Below, one piece after another: positions 42,166-52,103 of a stretch of DNA of 64,000 nt (the stretch's first letter is position 1; each line of letters starts with the position of its first letter). Position numbers and translations under genes: made by a program. The stretch lies in NCBI RefSeq assembly GCF_051233475.1, contig NZ_JBKFGH010000008.1:241663-305662 (forward strand), given 5' to 3'. This DNA is from Bacillus_BU sp051233475 (GTDB taxonomy: Bacteria > Bacillota > Bacilli > Bacillales > Cytobacillaceae). Below the pieces are notes generated by a model, which ran no database searches, was not told the DNA's origin, and saw only the letters and a list, made by a program, of their open reading frames with translations.

Positions 42166-43731
42166 TTAATAGCCAGTAGGCATTCCAACTGGGTGATCAG
42201 CATTACGCTCTGCGTTCTTAATAGTTTCAGCGTGTGAGCTGTTGTGACATGCCCAACATACTGACATGTTAGTGAACTTCTTAAGAGCTGAAGAAGCGTT
42301 GTTGTCTTGCATGTAAGCTAAAGCTCCTGCTTCATCACCTTCGTATGTTCCACCAACCTCAGCAACTAAGTCTTTAATTGTACGTCCAAGCGCATCTTTC
42401 ATGATGTAAGCGTCAGTACCGTGACCATAGTGACAGCGTACGCAAGTGTAAGAGTCGCTGTTTGTGCTGTGACGGTAGGCAGCAGTTTCGTCACCGAAGT
42501 GAGATCCACCACTAGAGCTGTTTGCTACTAGGTAGTCAGTATGACAAGCAGCACAGAATTGAGACATTTTTACCCCAACGTTTTTAACAACGTTTGAAGC
42601 ATCTACAGTGTAACCAAGGTCTTTTAATTCTTGAGCAGTTTTACCGCCGAATTTTGCAATATCAGCACCAGACCAGTATGCACTTTGAATAGTTTCGTAG
42701 CCTTCTTTAGCCATTTGAACTACTACAGGACGAGCGATGAAACCTTCATCAGCAAGTTTAAGTTTATCAGCACCAGTTTGGTTTACCGAGTAAACTTCAG
42801 CATGCTCGAAATCGAAGTAAACGTTTTTGTTGTAAGAAGAAATACCAGTACTTCCATCCATTAAACGTGTCCAATATTTCGTTTCATCTGTACGATTATC
42901 ATAACCATATAACCATGGAGCAGTAGTTTTTACATAAGTTGCACCACTCTTGTTGTATTGGGCAATAGTTACTTTACCATGACCATCAACAGGAGCTTCT
43001 TCAGTACGTAATAATACTACAGCAGCTGTTTGTCCACTTAAATCATCCACTACTGGAATATTTACTAATTGGTTACCACCTGAAGCAACTGGCATTGCAC
43101 CAATTCCGTTTGGATTGTATTGTAATAAACGGTCAGAGTAAGATCCGTGTGGAGCGTGACAGCTAGCACAGTTGAAGCTTTCTCCCCACATAGTTCCTCT
43201 TACTTTGTCATCAGATGTATCAGCATCTGTTAAGTCAGCAGGATTTCCACCAGGAGCTGCTTTGATTTGAACAGAGTCGTTTGCCATGTGCACTGAAGAA
43301 CCGTGAGTACCACCGAATGTACCTGCACCACTCATTGTTACAGCAGTATCAGCAGTAACTGAACCATCAGAGAATACGTTTAAGAAACCTAAAGTACCAT
43401 CATGACAAGCAGTACAAGTGTTGTATACGCCATCAGCGAATAATAATTGGTCGCCTTTTGCAGTATGTGTTTGGTGACAGCTAGCACAAGAGTTTGTGTT
43501 GTTTTGGTAAGAAGTGTGAGTATTGTGACCAGCTAAATTTTTTCTTACAGTAGCAGATGTAGAACCGTCATTTACGTCCACACCTTCAGCCGTTTTGTTT
43601 GCGTTTTGGATGATCGGATCTGCTCCACCTTCATTTGCAGTACCTGGAGTCAGGTTTTCTGCAGCTGCAGCTGTTGCGAACAAGGCAATCATCATGACTG
43701 CAAAAAGTAAGCTTAAGCCAAACTTTTTCAT
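42166..43731 (-). CDS. Secreted hexaheme cytochrome c, paralogue A
   Basis: 521 residues with a signal peptide (cleavage after AAAAA near 23) and six CXXCH sites: CASCH, CTACH, CASCH, CAACH, CVRCH, CWACH. Two lie early (doubled-CXXCH), one mid-protein (CASCHAPHGSYSDRLL), three late; a haem-free beta-rich region of about 180 residues lies between haems 3 and 4. It is homologous in order and motif to 50492-51979. No anchor, so it is likely extracellular or wall-associated, a terminal carrier or reductase. SD GGGAGG. Confidence 0.9.
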   Translation of the reverse strand: MKKFGLSLLFAVMMIALFATAAAAENLTPGTANEGGADPIIQNANKTAEGVDVNDGSTSATVRKNLAGHNTHTSYQNNTNSCASCHQTHTAKGDQLLFADGVYNTCTACHDGTLGFLNVFSDGSVTADTAVTMSGAGTFGGTHGSSVHMANDSVQIKAAPGGNPADLTDADTSDDKVRGTMWGESFNCASCHAPHGSYSDRLLQYNPNGIGAMPVASGGNQLVNIPVVDDLSGQTAAVVLLRTEEAPVDGHGKVTIAQYNKSGATYVKTTAPWLYGYDNRTDETKYWTRLMDGSTGISSYNKNVYFDFEHAEVYSVNQTGADKLKLADEGFIARPVVVQMAKEGYETIQSAYWSGADIAKFGGKTAQELKDLGYTVDASNVVKNVGVKMSQFCAACHTDYLVANSSSGGSHFGDETAAYRHSTNSDSYTCVRCHYGHGTDAYIMKDALGRTIKDLVAEVGGTYEGDEAGALAYMQDNNASSALKKFTNMSVCWACHNSSHAETIKNAERNADHPVGMPTGY

Positions 43732-43873
43732 GTTTAAGAACCTCCCTATGATTCTTTCGTTTCTCTTTTTCTCTCTTTTTTGTCTCTAGCACTCTATGAA
43801 ATTACAGTTTGCGTGCCTCTGTTACTATATCACCCCCTTTCAGGATAGAGAGTTTACATATTTGAAAAACCTC

Positions 43874-44833
43874 TTAGTTGAATGCTTGTACTCTTAAGTT
43901 AACGGTATCGGTAATGTAAACAGTATCCTCTTGGTCAACATACAGACCATTTGGTAAATAAAATTGACCATTAGAATCTCCCATTCCGCCAAACTCAAAT
44001 ACTTTTTCCCCATTTTTATCAAAACCATATACTAAATGGGTTAAGTTACTTACGATGTACATAATGCCTCGGCTATCAATATCAATCCCGCGCGGATTAA
44101 CCAGAATGGATTCACCTTTACCGTCCTTAGAACCATTGATGATTTTTACAAATTTACCGTTTTTGTCGAAAATTTGTACACGTTGGTTTCCTGTATCTAC
44201 GACATAAATATTGCCATCTTCATCTGCTGTAACTGCATTCGGTGCATTAAACTCGCCATTTTTTTTGCCAGGTTTTCCAATTTCTAAAAGCAATTTGCCA
44301 TCCATATTAAAAACAAATACTTTGTTGGCTGAAATATCTGTAACATACACTTTTTTATCGATGATTCTTAAAGCCGCTGGAGCAGTGATTTTTTTCGCTT
44401 TTTCAGCAAAGTTTGCGATAAACTTACCCTTTGCATCATGAATGGAGATTTTCCCATTATACAAATCTGCAACGAATACTCGTCCTTTATCATCAACCGA
44501 AATACCGTATGGGAACTTAAATTCCCCTTCTCCTTCTTTTCCACCAAAGCTGAATAGCGGAGAACCTGCTACATCAAATACCTGAACTCGTTTATTATTT
44601 GTATCTGTTACATATTTGTAAGAGCTTGTTGTTGCGATATCCATCGGCTTAGAAAGTGTATTATTGAAATCTCCAATAATGTTATAGCTGAACGATGGTG
44701 CCCCATTTGGATCAATTACATCGATTAACCCAGTCTTTAGATTTGACGTTTGATTTATAAACATAAAGATAAATACAGCTGCTGTTGCCAAGAAAATAAC
44801 TGCCATCCCAGTATATACATTCCGTCTTTTCAT
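43874..44833 (-). CDS. Membrane-anchored NHL-repeat beta-propeller
   Basis: 319 residues: one span (8-26), then six NHL-type blades with repeated GxxxGEFxxPxGxxVDxxGxxYVxDxxNxRVQxFD patterns. Its ATG overlaps the stop of the TPR gene (TAATG). NHL propellers accompany multiheme clusters in many electron-transfer bacteria, probably as scaffolds for cytochromes. It is the last gene of the operon 48169-43874. Confidence 0.88.
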   Translation of the reverse strand: MKRRNVYTGMAVIFLATAAVFIFMFINQTSNLKTGLIDVIDPNGAPSFSYNIIGDFNNTLSKPMDIATTSSYKYVTDTNNKRVQVFDVAGSPLFSFGGKEGEGEFKFPYGISVDDKGRVFVADLYNGKISIHDAKGKFIANFAEKAKKITAPAALRIIDKKVYVTDISANKVFVFNMDGKLLLEIGKPGKKNGEFNAPNAVTADEDGNIYVVDTGNQRVQIFDKNGKFVKIINGSKDGKGESILVNPRGIDIDSRGIMYIVSNLTHLVYGFDKNGEKVFEFGGMGDSNGQFYLPNGLYVDQEDTVYITDTVNLRVQAFN

Positions 44834-45567
44834 TATTTTCCACCTTCAGTCTCTTTATCTTTGTCGGTCTGTTTATCTGCAGCCGTATCTTTATCCTTAA
44901 GTCGATCTAAGGCATTCACTGCATCCTCAAACAGCGGATCATAGCCAAGTGCTTCCTTATAAACAGCGATTGCATTTTCATAATCCTTTTTAGCTTCATA
45001 GACCATACCAATTTGATAGATAATATCCGCATTCGTACGACTTAATTTATTTGCCGTTTCCAATGAATTCAGTGCTTCATCATACATCTCCATTTCTCGA
45101 TAGGTAATACCTAATTGAAGATGGCCTTTAAAATCTCTAGGGGCAATTTTTACCGCTTTCCCGAACGCTTTTAGTGCATCATTGTAGTTTTCTTCATCAA
45201 GAAAAACTAGTCCCATATTATAATGAGCATCATAGTAGTTTTTATCCTGTTCTAAAACAGTATCAAACTCTTTAATTGCCTTTTCGTTTTCACCTTTAAG
45301 GTAATAGGTGTAACCCAGAACAATTCGGTTTTCCATATTAGAAGGGTCTTTGCGAACTTCTTCTTGATAATGTTTAAGCTGTTCGTTTACCCGCTTCATA
45401 TCTAAATTATTCCAGAAATAAAGTTTCCCTGCTGCATAACCGGCACCTATAGAAACTACAAGCGTTAGGAATAAGAGAAGAATCCCTGTTTTTTTCGTAA
45501 ATGTTTTTGGTGCTTTTTTTGTTGTTTTTCCCTCAACATTTTGAGGCTGCTTTTCTGTTGCTTCCAT
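44833..45567 (-). CDS. Membrane-anchored TPR protein of the cytochrome operon
   Basis: 244 residues: a basic cytoplasmic start, one span (27-48), then about five TPR units (NRIVLGYTYYLKGENEKAI, AHYNMGLVFLDEENYNDAL, GHLQLGITYREMEMYDEAL, IIYQIGMVYEAKKDYENAI) and a charged tail. It probably helps assemble or scaffold the cytochromes. It lies 20 nt after the dodecaheme gene, SD GAGAGGGG. Confidence 0.88.
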   Translation of the reverse strand: MEATEKQPQNVEGKTTKKAPKTFTKKTGILLLFLTLVVSIGAGYAAGKLYFWNNLDMKRVNEQLKHYQEEVRKDPSNMENRIVLGYTYYLKGENEKAIKEFDTVLEQDKNYYDAHYNMGLVFLDEENYNDALKAFGKAVKIAPRDFKGHLQLGITYREMEMYDEALNSLETANKLSRTNADIIYQIGMVYEAKKDYENAIAVYKEALGYDPLFEDAVNALDRLKDKDTAADKQTDKDKETEGGK

Positions 45568-45587
45568 ACAAATTCCCCTCTCGGAAT

Positions 45588-46787
45588 CTATTGATTAGCC
45601 TTAGTACTACTGCTTGTTCGATGACAGTTCATACACTTTTTTTCATTATGGCATCTGTTACAGGACTTATCATATTTTTGATTTTCAGCAACCTCAATTG
45701 GGTGGCTGTTTCTCCATGGTCGGTTATGTGAGCTTGGATGACATGAAGAACATTGAACGCTTGTAACAGGATGACTCTCCTTATTACCGGCCAATATCCG
45801 GTTATCATGACAAGTCATACATGTATCTGTACTTTTAGAAAGACTCCCATGTATTGACATAAAGTGTGATTGTTTATGACTGGCTGGTCTTTCCTTGTGA
45901 CAATCCCTACAGAACGTATTCGTTTTAGCATAGGTTTGCACTGTAACTTGCGGCACTGCTTTATCTTTATCCAACAAGCGTTGATAGGTTGGAGTTTCCT
46001 TGAATAAATCATATTTTGAGGTTGACATATAGGAATGACATTTTTCACATTTTTGAAGTTCTTCAGCTTGGATGTCCTTCCCGTGTCCACCGGCTTTAAA
46101 CTGTTCTGTTTTATGATTATCCGGAACCATCGTTGATTCGTGACAGGCAGTACACTCTAGCGGTGCCTTTTGCAATTCGTGGCATTCCATACATGTGTCC
46201 ATTTGTGGACTCGTGAATTTCTTGTCACTCATTAACGATGCCCCAAGCTTTTCATTCCATTTGCCATAATCACTTTTATAGGTTACTTTCCGATCAGAAA
46301 TTTCACCATGAGCTGTACCGCTGTGACACTGAACGCACTCGATTCCCTCTTCTTTATGTTTCGTGTGCGGAATAATTAAATCACCGGATACTGAGAAGTT
46401 ACGAGTTTTGATATTGTGACACCTTTCACAAGCTTCATCCGGAATCAAGTTAGGCATTTTAATAGGAGCTTGGTATTTGTCTGTTGTTTTCATATATACT
46501 TCGACTAGGCCGTTTGCTTTCGCTTTTGCAAAATTCTCTGCGCCTGGCTGAATATGACAGCTGACGCAATCGACTTCACTATGAGTGGAAGCCTTCCAGG
46601 TATAGTATTGTGGCTTCATCTCGTGGCACGAGGAGCAGAATTTCGAACTTGAAGTCGATTCTACTCCTACGAATCCGAGACCAAAAAAGACAAGGAGAAA
46701 TATAAACGTTAAGGTTAGTCCCTTAATGATTTTTAACTTATTACTGGATGGGGGAGGGGTTGGTTGTTCATTATGCTGTTCTTCCAT
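45588..46787 (-). CDS. Membrane-anchored dodecaheme cytochrome c (NapC/NirT-like start)
   Basis: 399 residues: a Pro-rich cytoplasmic start, one span (about 20-42), then twelve CXXCH sites (CSSCH, CVSCH, CERCH, CVQCH, CMECH, CTACH, CEKCH, CRDCH, CMTCH, CSSCH, CNRCH, CMNCH). The first four follow the NapC/NirT pattern with CHEMKPQ, which is typical of quinol-oxidising tetraheme anchors. One haem per 33 residues is very dense, suggesting a wire-like array. It lies in an operon with 46817. Confidence 0.92.
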   Translation of the reverse strand: MEEQHNEQPTPPPSSNKLKIIKGLTLTFIFLLVFFGLGFVGVESTSSSKFCSSCHEMKPQYYTWKASTHSEVDCVSCHIQPGAENFAKAKANGLVEVYMKTTDKYQAPIKMPNLIPDEACERCHNIKTRNFSVSGDLIIPHTKHKEEGIECVQCHSGTAHGEISDRKVTYKSDYGKWNEKLGASLMSDKKFTSPQMDTCMECHELQKAPLECTACHESTMVPDNHKTEQFKAGGHGKDIQAEELQKCEKCHSYMSTSKYDLFKETPTYQRLLDKDKAVPQVTVQTYAKTNTFCRDCHKERPASHKQSHFMSIHGSLSKSTDTCMTCHDNRILAGNKESHPVTSVQCSSCHPSSHNRPWRNSHPIEVAENQKYDKSCNRCHNEKKCMNCHRTSSSTKANQ

Positions 46788-46816
46788 TGTTTACCCTCCT
46801 TCTAGACTGTTAATCT

Positions 46817-48169
46817 TTAAAGCTTTTCACTTTTAAATCCTGTTCTGTGACAGAATTGGCAATACACATCTGTTGGTGCTTTAATATCAGTTGATGCTTC
46901 ATTTGGCTTTTCTTTATCGTGACATACATAGCAATTAGACTTTGCTTCATTTGTTTGTGCTTGTGAAGCATGTGCAGTTAACCAAGTGTCACTGTCGACG
47001 TGTCCAGGAGGACGGTTAGCGTGACATGTGCTACAGAAATGATTTTGACGAGACTCATTTTTTACAACAAGGATATTCTTTGTATATTTCTCTTTGTCTG
47101 TGCTACCTTTTAGCAATTGTTGAATATCTTGCTTTGCGAATATTTTAATCCACTTAGAATCTTGGTGACAGTCGATACATTCATCGAGTCTGTCTAATGC
47201 GTCACCACCGTGACTTTGATTCCAAGCTACGTTATCGTGGTTCTTCGGTGTATTAATTTCAATGTGACAAGTGAAACATTCCATTGAAAGCTTCACGTCT
47301 TGTTTCTGTTTACCAACTGCTTGCAGAATGATATCCTGCGTTTTCTGATGGCTTACTTTTTCAGCTTCTGCAGCACTCACTTCAGTAGCTTCAGCATCAT
47401 GGTTTTCTTCTTTAGAACTTTCTTTTTCTTCATGCTCTTTACCGTGAGTGCTTTCAGGTAAGCTGTAGGCAATATCTTTCCAAGGTTTTTTGCCTTGGTT
47501 CACTTGATCGTGACAGTCAATACAAGTTCCCATGTTAGGGCGCATATATTGTTCACCCATTAATTTTTCAGCATTTTCTGGAGTCCAGTAATCTAAGTTT
47601 TCTTGAGTATTTAGACCACGTTCAACCGCTTTAGCGTGAACTACACCACTATGACAAGTGATACATGGAATGCCTTCTTCAATATGGCCCTTATGATTTA
47701 CTTTCAGGTCCCCAGTTGCTGTTACTAAACGGTTTTGCGAGTGACACTGTACACAGTTAACATCCTCGACTGCATCCGTCTGTGCTATTGGATCAGGCGG
47801 ACCAACAATGTGGTAGTAAACTTCTTTTAATGCATAAACTTTGTGAACCATGGTATTAACCATACCTGGGTTGACGTGACACTGAACACACGAGATTTCA
47901 CTGTGAGCACTGGCTTGGAAAGTAACGTGTTCCGGAGCCATCTCATGACAGGTTTTACAGAATGTTGGAGTTGAGGTAGCTGCAACAGCTCCGTACATAA
48001 CTCCCAATAATGCAATAAATGCAAATAATGATACAAATAGCGCCTTCCAGCGGTTAACAGGATTCTTCCAATCTATACTACGGAACTTCCTCCATAGTCT
48101 TCGGACCAGACCGGGTTTCTTTTCCCCTGAATTCTCGTCTTGGGTCTTTTTCTTTCTCCCAAAGGCCAC
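46817..48169 (-). CDS. Membrane-anchored decaheme cytochrome c, paralogue 1
   Basis: 450 residues from GTG at 48169 (SD AAGGGTG). Basic cytoplasmic start, one span (about 42-65), NapC-like tetraheme block (CKTCHEMAPEH, CVQCH, CVQCH, CITCH), CIDCH, a charged low-complexity linker (Glu/His/Ala, about 240-275) and a second block (CFTCH, CIDCH, CSTCH, CYVCH, CQFCH). Ten haems in all. Closely similar to 52104 and 48846. A quinol-oxidising entry point for the electron chain is likely. The upstream ResD-like box at 48275 suggests induction at low oxygen. Confidence 0.93.
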   Translation of the reverse strand: MAFGRKKKTQDENSGEKKPGLVRRLWRKFRSIDWKNPVNRWKALFVSLFAFIALLGVMYGAVAATSTPTFCKTCHEMAPEHVTFQASAHSEISCVQCHVNPGMVNTMVHKVYALKEVYYHIVGPPDPIAQTDAVEDVNCVQCHSQNRLVTATGDLKVNHKGHIEEGIPCITCHSGVVHAKAVERGLNTQENLDYWTPENAEKLMGEQYMRPNMGTCIDCHDQVNQGKKPWKDIAYSLPESTHGKEHEEKESSKEENHDAEATEVSAAEAEKVSHQKTQDIILQAVGKQKQDVKLSMECFTCHIEINTPKNHDNVAWNQSHGGDALDRLDECIDCHQDSKWIKIFAKQDIQQLLKGSTDKEKYTKNILVVKNESRQNHFCSTCHANRPPGHVDSDTWLTAHASQAQTNEAKSNCYVCHDKEKPNEASTDIKAPTDVYCQFCHRTGFKSEKL

Positions 48170-48229
48170 TGATGTTCACCCTTTCTGTTGTAAATAATAT
48201 CTAGTTATTTTTCTATGTTTTTTACCTCT

Positions 48230-48285
48230 CTAAAGTTAGTATCTTACTTTGTAAGGGTTTTTTCCAATGGACAATTTGTGAAAAA
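48230..48285 (-). promoter_or_regulatory. ResD-like box and promoter before decaheme paralogue 1
   Basis: TTTGTGAAA at 48275-48283 (plus strand) resembles the ResD word TTTGTGAAT. Read on the minus strand, TTCACAAATTGTCCATT is followed 18 nt later by GTAAGATACTA. The same pair, 19 nt apart, precedes 52104. Confidence 0.5.
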
Positions 48286-48630
48286 AGACGCATTACTTTT
48301 TATTCAGTTTTTTTACACAATCTAGAAAAAATCGGAAATTAAATATTTAAATAATTAAAATTGAAAACGCTTAAAAAGGCAAGAAAAACAACACAACAAC
48401 AGTGTTAAATATTCTCCTAAAAAATTATTTCACTAACAAAATCATACTCAAAATTCCCTCACAAAAATCACATAAAAGTGACAGAATGGAAACAATTGTG
48501 TCTACTCTATGTGAACAAATAAAGAATTGAAATAGTGGTAAATCAATTTTTACCTATAAATAGAGTAAATACGAAGTATTGCTGAATTTTATGTATAATT
48601 ATCAGGTTAACTTATTTAGAAATAATAAAA
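48286..48630. other. Gene-free stretch between two decaheme genes
   Basis: A/T-rich, no SD-led ORF. TGAAAACGCTTAAA at 48362-48375 resembles a catabolite-responsive (cre) site with one mismatch; the link to 48169 is uncertain. Confidence 0.4.
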
Positions 48631-48670
48631 GAGCACGACGAAGGTGAGATTATCACTTCCGTCGTGCTCA
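48631..48670 (-). terminator. Terminator after decaheme paralogue 2
   Basis: GAGCACGACGAAGGTGA stem with its near-complement, followed by TTTTATTATT on the minus strand; about 175 nt after the stop codon. Confidence 0.85.
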
Positions 48671-48845
48671 CTATTAATTTGCACTTATCCTATTCTTCAA
48701 ATTCCTTTTAATAAATTCGTCAGGAATAAAATAGAATCTAAATACTAGATAGATTTTCACAAACTTCTTGTCAATAAGATAAATTGTGTTTTTTTTATGA
48801 AGACACCGTTTCTTTTTAAATAGATTTTGTTTATCTCTTGATTCC

Positions 48846-50192
48846 TTATTCAATACCTGAAATAGGCTCGTCTTTAAAGCCATTTTGATGACAGAATTGA
48901 CAGTATACGTCTGAAGGTGCTGTTAGCCCCTTTATTGGATCAGGCTTATAGAAATCATGGCAAGCATAGCATCCTTCACGGGATTCTTTTGAATCTCCAC
49001 CAAAGCGGTGTGTATCTGTCAGCCAAGTGTATCGGTCTAGGTGATCCTCAGGTCTAGTCACTTGATGACAGGTGAAACAGAAGTTGTTAGTCCGCGATAA
49101 TTCTTTTACAGTCATTTGTTTTTGGGCGATTAATTCTTTCTCTTTAGTTCCGGAAAGTAAATCTCGTATATCCTGCTTTTCAAACTTTTTCACCCATTTA
49201 GAATCCTGGTGGCAATCTAAACATTCTTCCAAATCATCTAAAGCAAAATTCCCATGTTGCTTCCCCCATAATTTTTCATCGTGATTCTTAGGTGTATTAA
49301 TCTTTTGGTGACAGACAAAGCAATCCATCGAGATCTTCACACCATCCTTTTGGTGACCTAAAGCCTGAAGGATAATCTTTTGTGTGTTTTCGGGAACATC
49401 TCGTTCTAAAACCCCCGCTTCCATTTCAGGGGTTGGCTTAAATACGTAAGTACTTTCCTTCTTCTTTTGTTCCTCAGGTTTTTCCGGCAAACTATAAGCT
49501 ATATCCTTCCAAGGTTTCTTCCCTTGATTGACTTGGTCATGACAATCAATGCATGTTCCCATGTTTGGTCTGACATATTCTTCATCTATTAACTTTTTGG
49601 CGTTTGACATCTTCCAGTAATCATATGTGTTGGATCCATTAATACCACGCTCAACGATTTTCGCGTGGGCGACCCCGCTATGGCAGGTAATACAAGGAAT
49701 GCCCTCCTCGATATGACCCTCGTGATTAACAATTAAATCACCATTAGCGGAAATTAAGCGATTCTTTGAATGACAGTGCTTACAATTTTCATCAGAAACA
49801 GCTACGGTTTGAATGATTGGGTCCGGCGGTCCGACAATATGATAGTAAACTTCTTTTAGTGATTCCACTTTATGTATGACTAAATTTGCAGCACCAGGTT
49901 CGATGTGACACTCGGTACATTTTATTTGATTATGTGCGCTCGCTTGAAAGGTTACATGCTCCGCAGCCATTTCATGACAAGTCGCGCAAAAGGATGGAGT
50001 TGAGGTATAGGAAATCGCTCCGTAAAGAATCCCTAGCAAGGCCATAAAAGTAGTTAACAAAGCAACAATTACTTTCCAGCGGTTCAGGCTTTTCTTTTTT
50101 TCTCTACTATTTTCTGTTCCCCCATGATCTTCAGTCGAATCGACAGGGGTTTGGTTTGGCTCGTTATTCTCCTTATTTCTCCAAAAAGCCAT
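48846..50192 (-). CDS. Membrane-anchored decaheme cytochrome c, paralogue 2
   Basis: 448 residues with the same layout as 46817: one span (about 40-62), CATCHEMAAEH, CTECH, CKHCH, CITCH, CIDCH, linker, CFVCH, CLDCH, CFTCH, CYACH, CQFCH. It is the most divergent of the three. It lacks the ResD-like promoter of the other two, so it may be expressed under different conditions. Monocistronic. SD AAGGGGGG. Confidence 0.92.
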   Translation of the reverse strand: MAFWRNKENNEPNQTPVDSTEDHGGTENSREKKKSLNRWKVIVALLTTFMALLGILYGAISYTSTPSFCATCHEMAAEHVTFQASAHNQIKCTECHIEPGAANLVIHKVESLKEVYYHIVGPPDPIIQTVAVSDENCKHCHSKNRLISANGDLIVNHEGHIEEGIPCITCHSGVAHAKIVERGINGSNTYDYWKMSNAKKLIDEEYVRPNMGTCIDCHDQVNQGKKPWKDIAYSLPEKPEEQKKKESTYVFKPTPEMEAGVLERDVPENTQKIILQALGHQKDGVKISMDCFVCHQKINTPKNHDEKLWGKQHGNFALDDLEECLDCHQDSKWVKKFEKQDIRDLLSGTKEKELIAQKQMTVKELSRTNNFCFTCHQVTRPEDHLDRYTWLTDTHRFGGDSKESREGCYACHDFYKPDPIKGLTAPSDVYCQFCHQNGFKDEPISGIE

Positions 50193-50404
50193 AGCATTCC
50201 CCCCTTAATAATAATATTTTACCAAATCTAGTACTCTCCAAAAACACATTTTAGTAAAATAGTACCATAAAAAAGAGTTGGTAGACTTTCTTTTTTAAAA
50301 GAATTATAAAATTATATAAAACGCTTTTTTACAGTGTTAATAGGGGATGTTAGTTATATTGGGTTGCTGCAAAAGCAAAAGCTTTTGAAGGAATTTAAAT
50401 AAAA

Positions 50405-50434
50405 AAGGAGACACAAATTAACAAAGTGTCTTCT
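50405..50434 (-). terminator. Terminator after hexaheme paralogue B
   Basis: AAGAAGACAC and GTGTCTCCTT (with G-U pairing) form a stem, followed by TTTTTTATTT on the minus strand. Confidence 0.7.
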
Positions 50435-50491
50435 TTACATGGACAATAAATATTTTTTTATGAGAAGGTTTTTCTGAAAAGAATCACTTTC

Positions 50492-51979
50492 CTATGGCTG
50501 CACTGCAACCGAACCATATTCGTAGTAGCTAGTATTCACAAAAATTTTATCGTCATGATGACAACCCCAGCATACAGACATGTTGGTGTATCGTTTTAAT
50601 GCAGATGAAGGATTTCTATCTAACATATAATCTCTCGCTAACGCAGTCCGTACTGGCTGGTTTTTAATATCTGGGAAGTACGTTGGATCTGAAACAATTT
50701 CGTTTACGGTTTTACCGTTTGCATCTCTCATTAAACTAACATCTGTTCCATGTGCATAGTGGCAGCGCACACAGGTAAATCGGTCAGAAATGGTTGTGTG
50801 TCGATACGCGTGGCTAAATATTCCCGTTAATGAACCTGATTTAGCTAGATAATCTGTGTGGCATGTAGAACAGAAAGCGGACATCGCTTTGCCCCGACCA
50901 TCGTTAGCGGTCCAAAGAGTTGAAATATTTGTCGCTGTCTCATGAAATGCTGAGTATTTAGGTTCCGTACTTGGTTCAACGTCAAGCTTAACTACATAGG
51001 CACGTGAAATGTTTGCGATTGAAATATTTGCTGGAAACAGTGTGTCTGCAAGATTTGCCTTAGCTGCAATAAAGCCATTTCCTAGAATGACCCCTTCTTT
51101 AAGCATGCCGGCATGAAGTAATGGAGGGGAATCAGTAGATTCATAGAATGCAGTCCAATAAACTTTATTAGCTTGTCCAGATGACCAGTCGAATCCAGTT
51201 AACCAAGGATCTTTTTCTGCAACATATGTTGAGCCGTCCTTCTTATAAAGCTGAATGACCACATCTCCTTTGACCAACCCCTTTTTCACATACTCTGGTC
51301 CAACAGAAGCATTGGGATAGGATATAGATGGATCACTTATTAAGGTAGATTTTAATAAAACATAACTGGCGGTAGAACCGACCAAAGTATTTACTATCGG
51401 GACTCCTATTAGTCTTTTCCCACCTTTGTCAGCCGTTACGTTCCCCATGTTGTTTGGATTTGCTGTTAATAAACGGTCAGAGTAGGAACCATGAGGGTTA
51501 TGACAGCTGCCGCAAGAAAAATCGGCCGTCCAGTTTTCTTCTACACTTTCGCTGTTTCCGCCAGGAGCCGCTTTGTCTTTTAAGGCAGAATTTACATTGT
51601 GAATGGACATATTCCCAGAATAAGAGCCGCCGAAACTCCCGGAAGAATCATTTCCAATAAACACATCATAGATTCCTAAGGAACCATCGTGACAGGCTGT
51701 ACAAGTTGGATACACCCCATTGGAGTAAAAGTGGTTGCTCCAAACAGTTGTGATGGGTTCATGGCAGCTCCTGCATGAGTTGGTATTGTTTTGAAATTCA
51801 ATGTGAACTTGATCTGAAACATCCTGTGTGGCCGTTTTATTTATTTGCTGTGTAACCTTAGTTTGCTTAACTACAACTTGGATGGTTGGTGAAATAACCT
51901 TTGAAACGACAAAAAGCAATAATACTAATAAAATTAACAGGATAAATGAAAATCTAAATTTAAAGTTCCTCATTTCCAA
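50492..51979 (-). CDS. Secreted or anchored hexaheme cytochrome c, paralogue B
   Basis: 495 residues: one N-terminal hydrophobic segment (10-30) without a clear cleavage site, so it may stay anchored, unlike paralogue A. Six CXXCH sites in the same order: CRSCH, CTACH, CGSCH, CSTCH, CVRCH, CWGCH, with the shared HGSYSDRLL and FTCVRCHYAHGTD blocks. It lies between two decaheme genes, supporting a functional pair. Confidence 0.9.
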   Translation of the reverse strand: MEMRNFKFRFSFILLILLVLLLFVVSKVISPTIQVVVKQTKVTQQINKTATQDVSDQVHIEFQNNTNSCRSCHEPITTVWSNHFYSNGVYPTCTACHDGSLGIYDVFIGNDSSGSFGGSYSGNMSIHNVNSALKDKAAPGGNSESVEENWTADFSCGSCHNPHGSYSDRLLTANPNNMGNVTADKGGKRLIGVPIVNTLVGSTASYVLLKSTLISDPSISYPNASVGPEYVKKGLVKGDVVIQLYKKDGSTYVAEKDPWLTGFDWSSGQANKVYWTAFYESTDSPPLLHAGMLKEGVILGNGFIAAKANLADTLFPANISIANISRAYVVKLDVEPSTEPKYSAFHETATNISTLWTANDGRGKAMSAFCSTCHTDYLAKSGSLTGIFSHAYRHTTISDRFTCVRCHYAHGTDVSLMRDANGKTVNEIVSDPTYFPDIKNQPVRTALARDYMLDRNPSSALKRYTNMSVCWGCHHDDKIFVNTSYYEYGSVAVQP

Positions 51980-52033
51980 AAGCCCCCCCTTCTCATACTC
52001 TCTATTCGTTTAAGAGATTTTGAGATGACAAAA

Positions 52034-52070
52034 AAGGGGTACAACTATGAATATCTAAGTTGTACCCCTT
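52034..52070 (-). terminator. Terminator after decaheme paralogue 3
   Basis: AAGGGGTACAACT stem with its complement around ATGAATATCTA, followed by TTTTTTG on the minus strand. Confidence 0.9.
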
Positions 52071-52103
52071 CAGTAAAGCGGTTTGGATATTATGATTTAT
52101 AGT

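Noticed and set aside
48674..48883. A 69-aa frame overlapping the end of decaheme paralogue 2
   Set aside because: Its start lies inside the cytochrome gene, no SD is visible, and the sequence is Lys/Phe-rich translation of A/T-rich DNA before the terminator.
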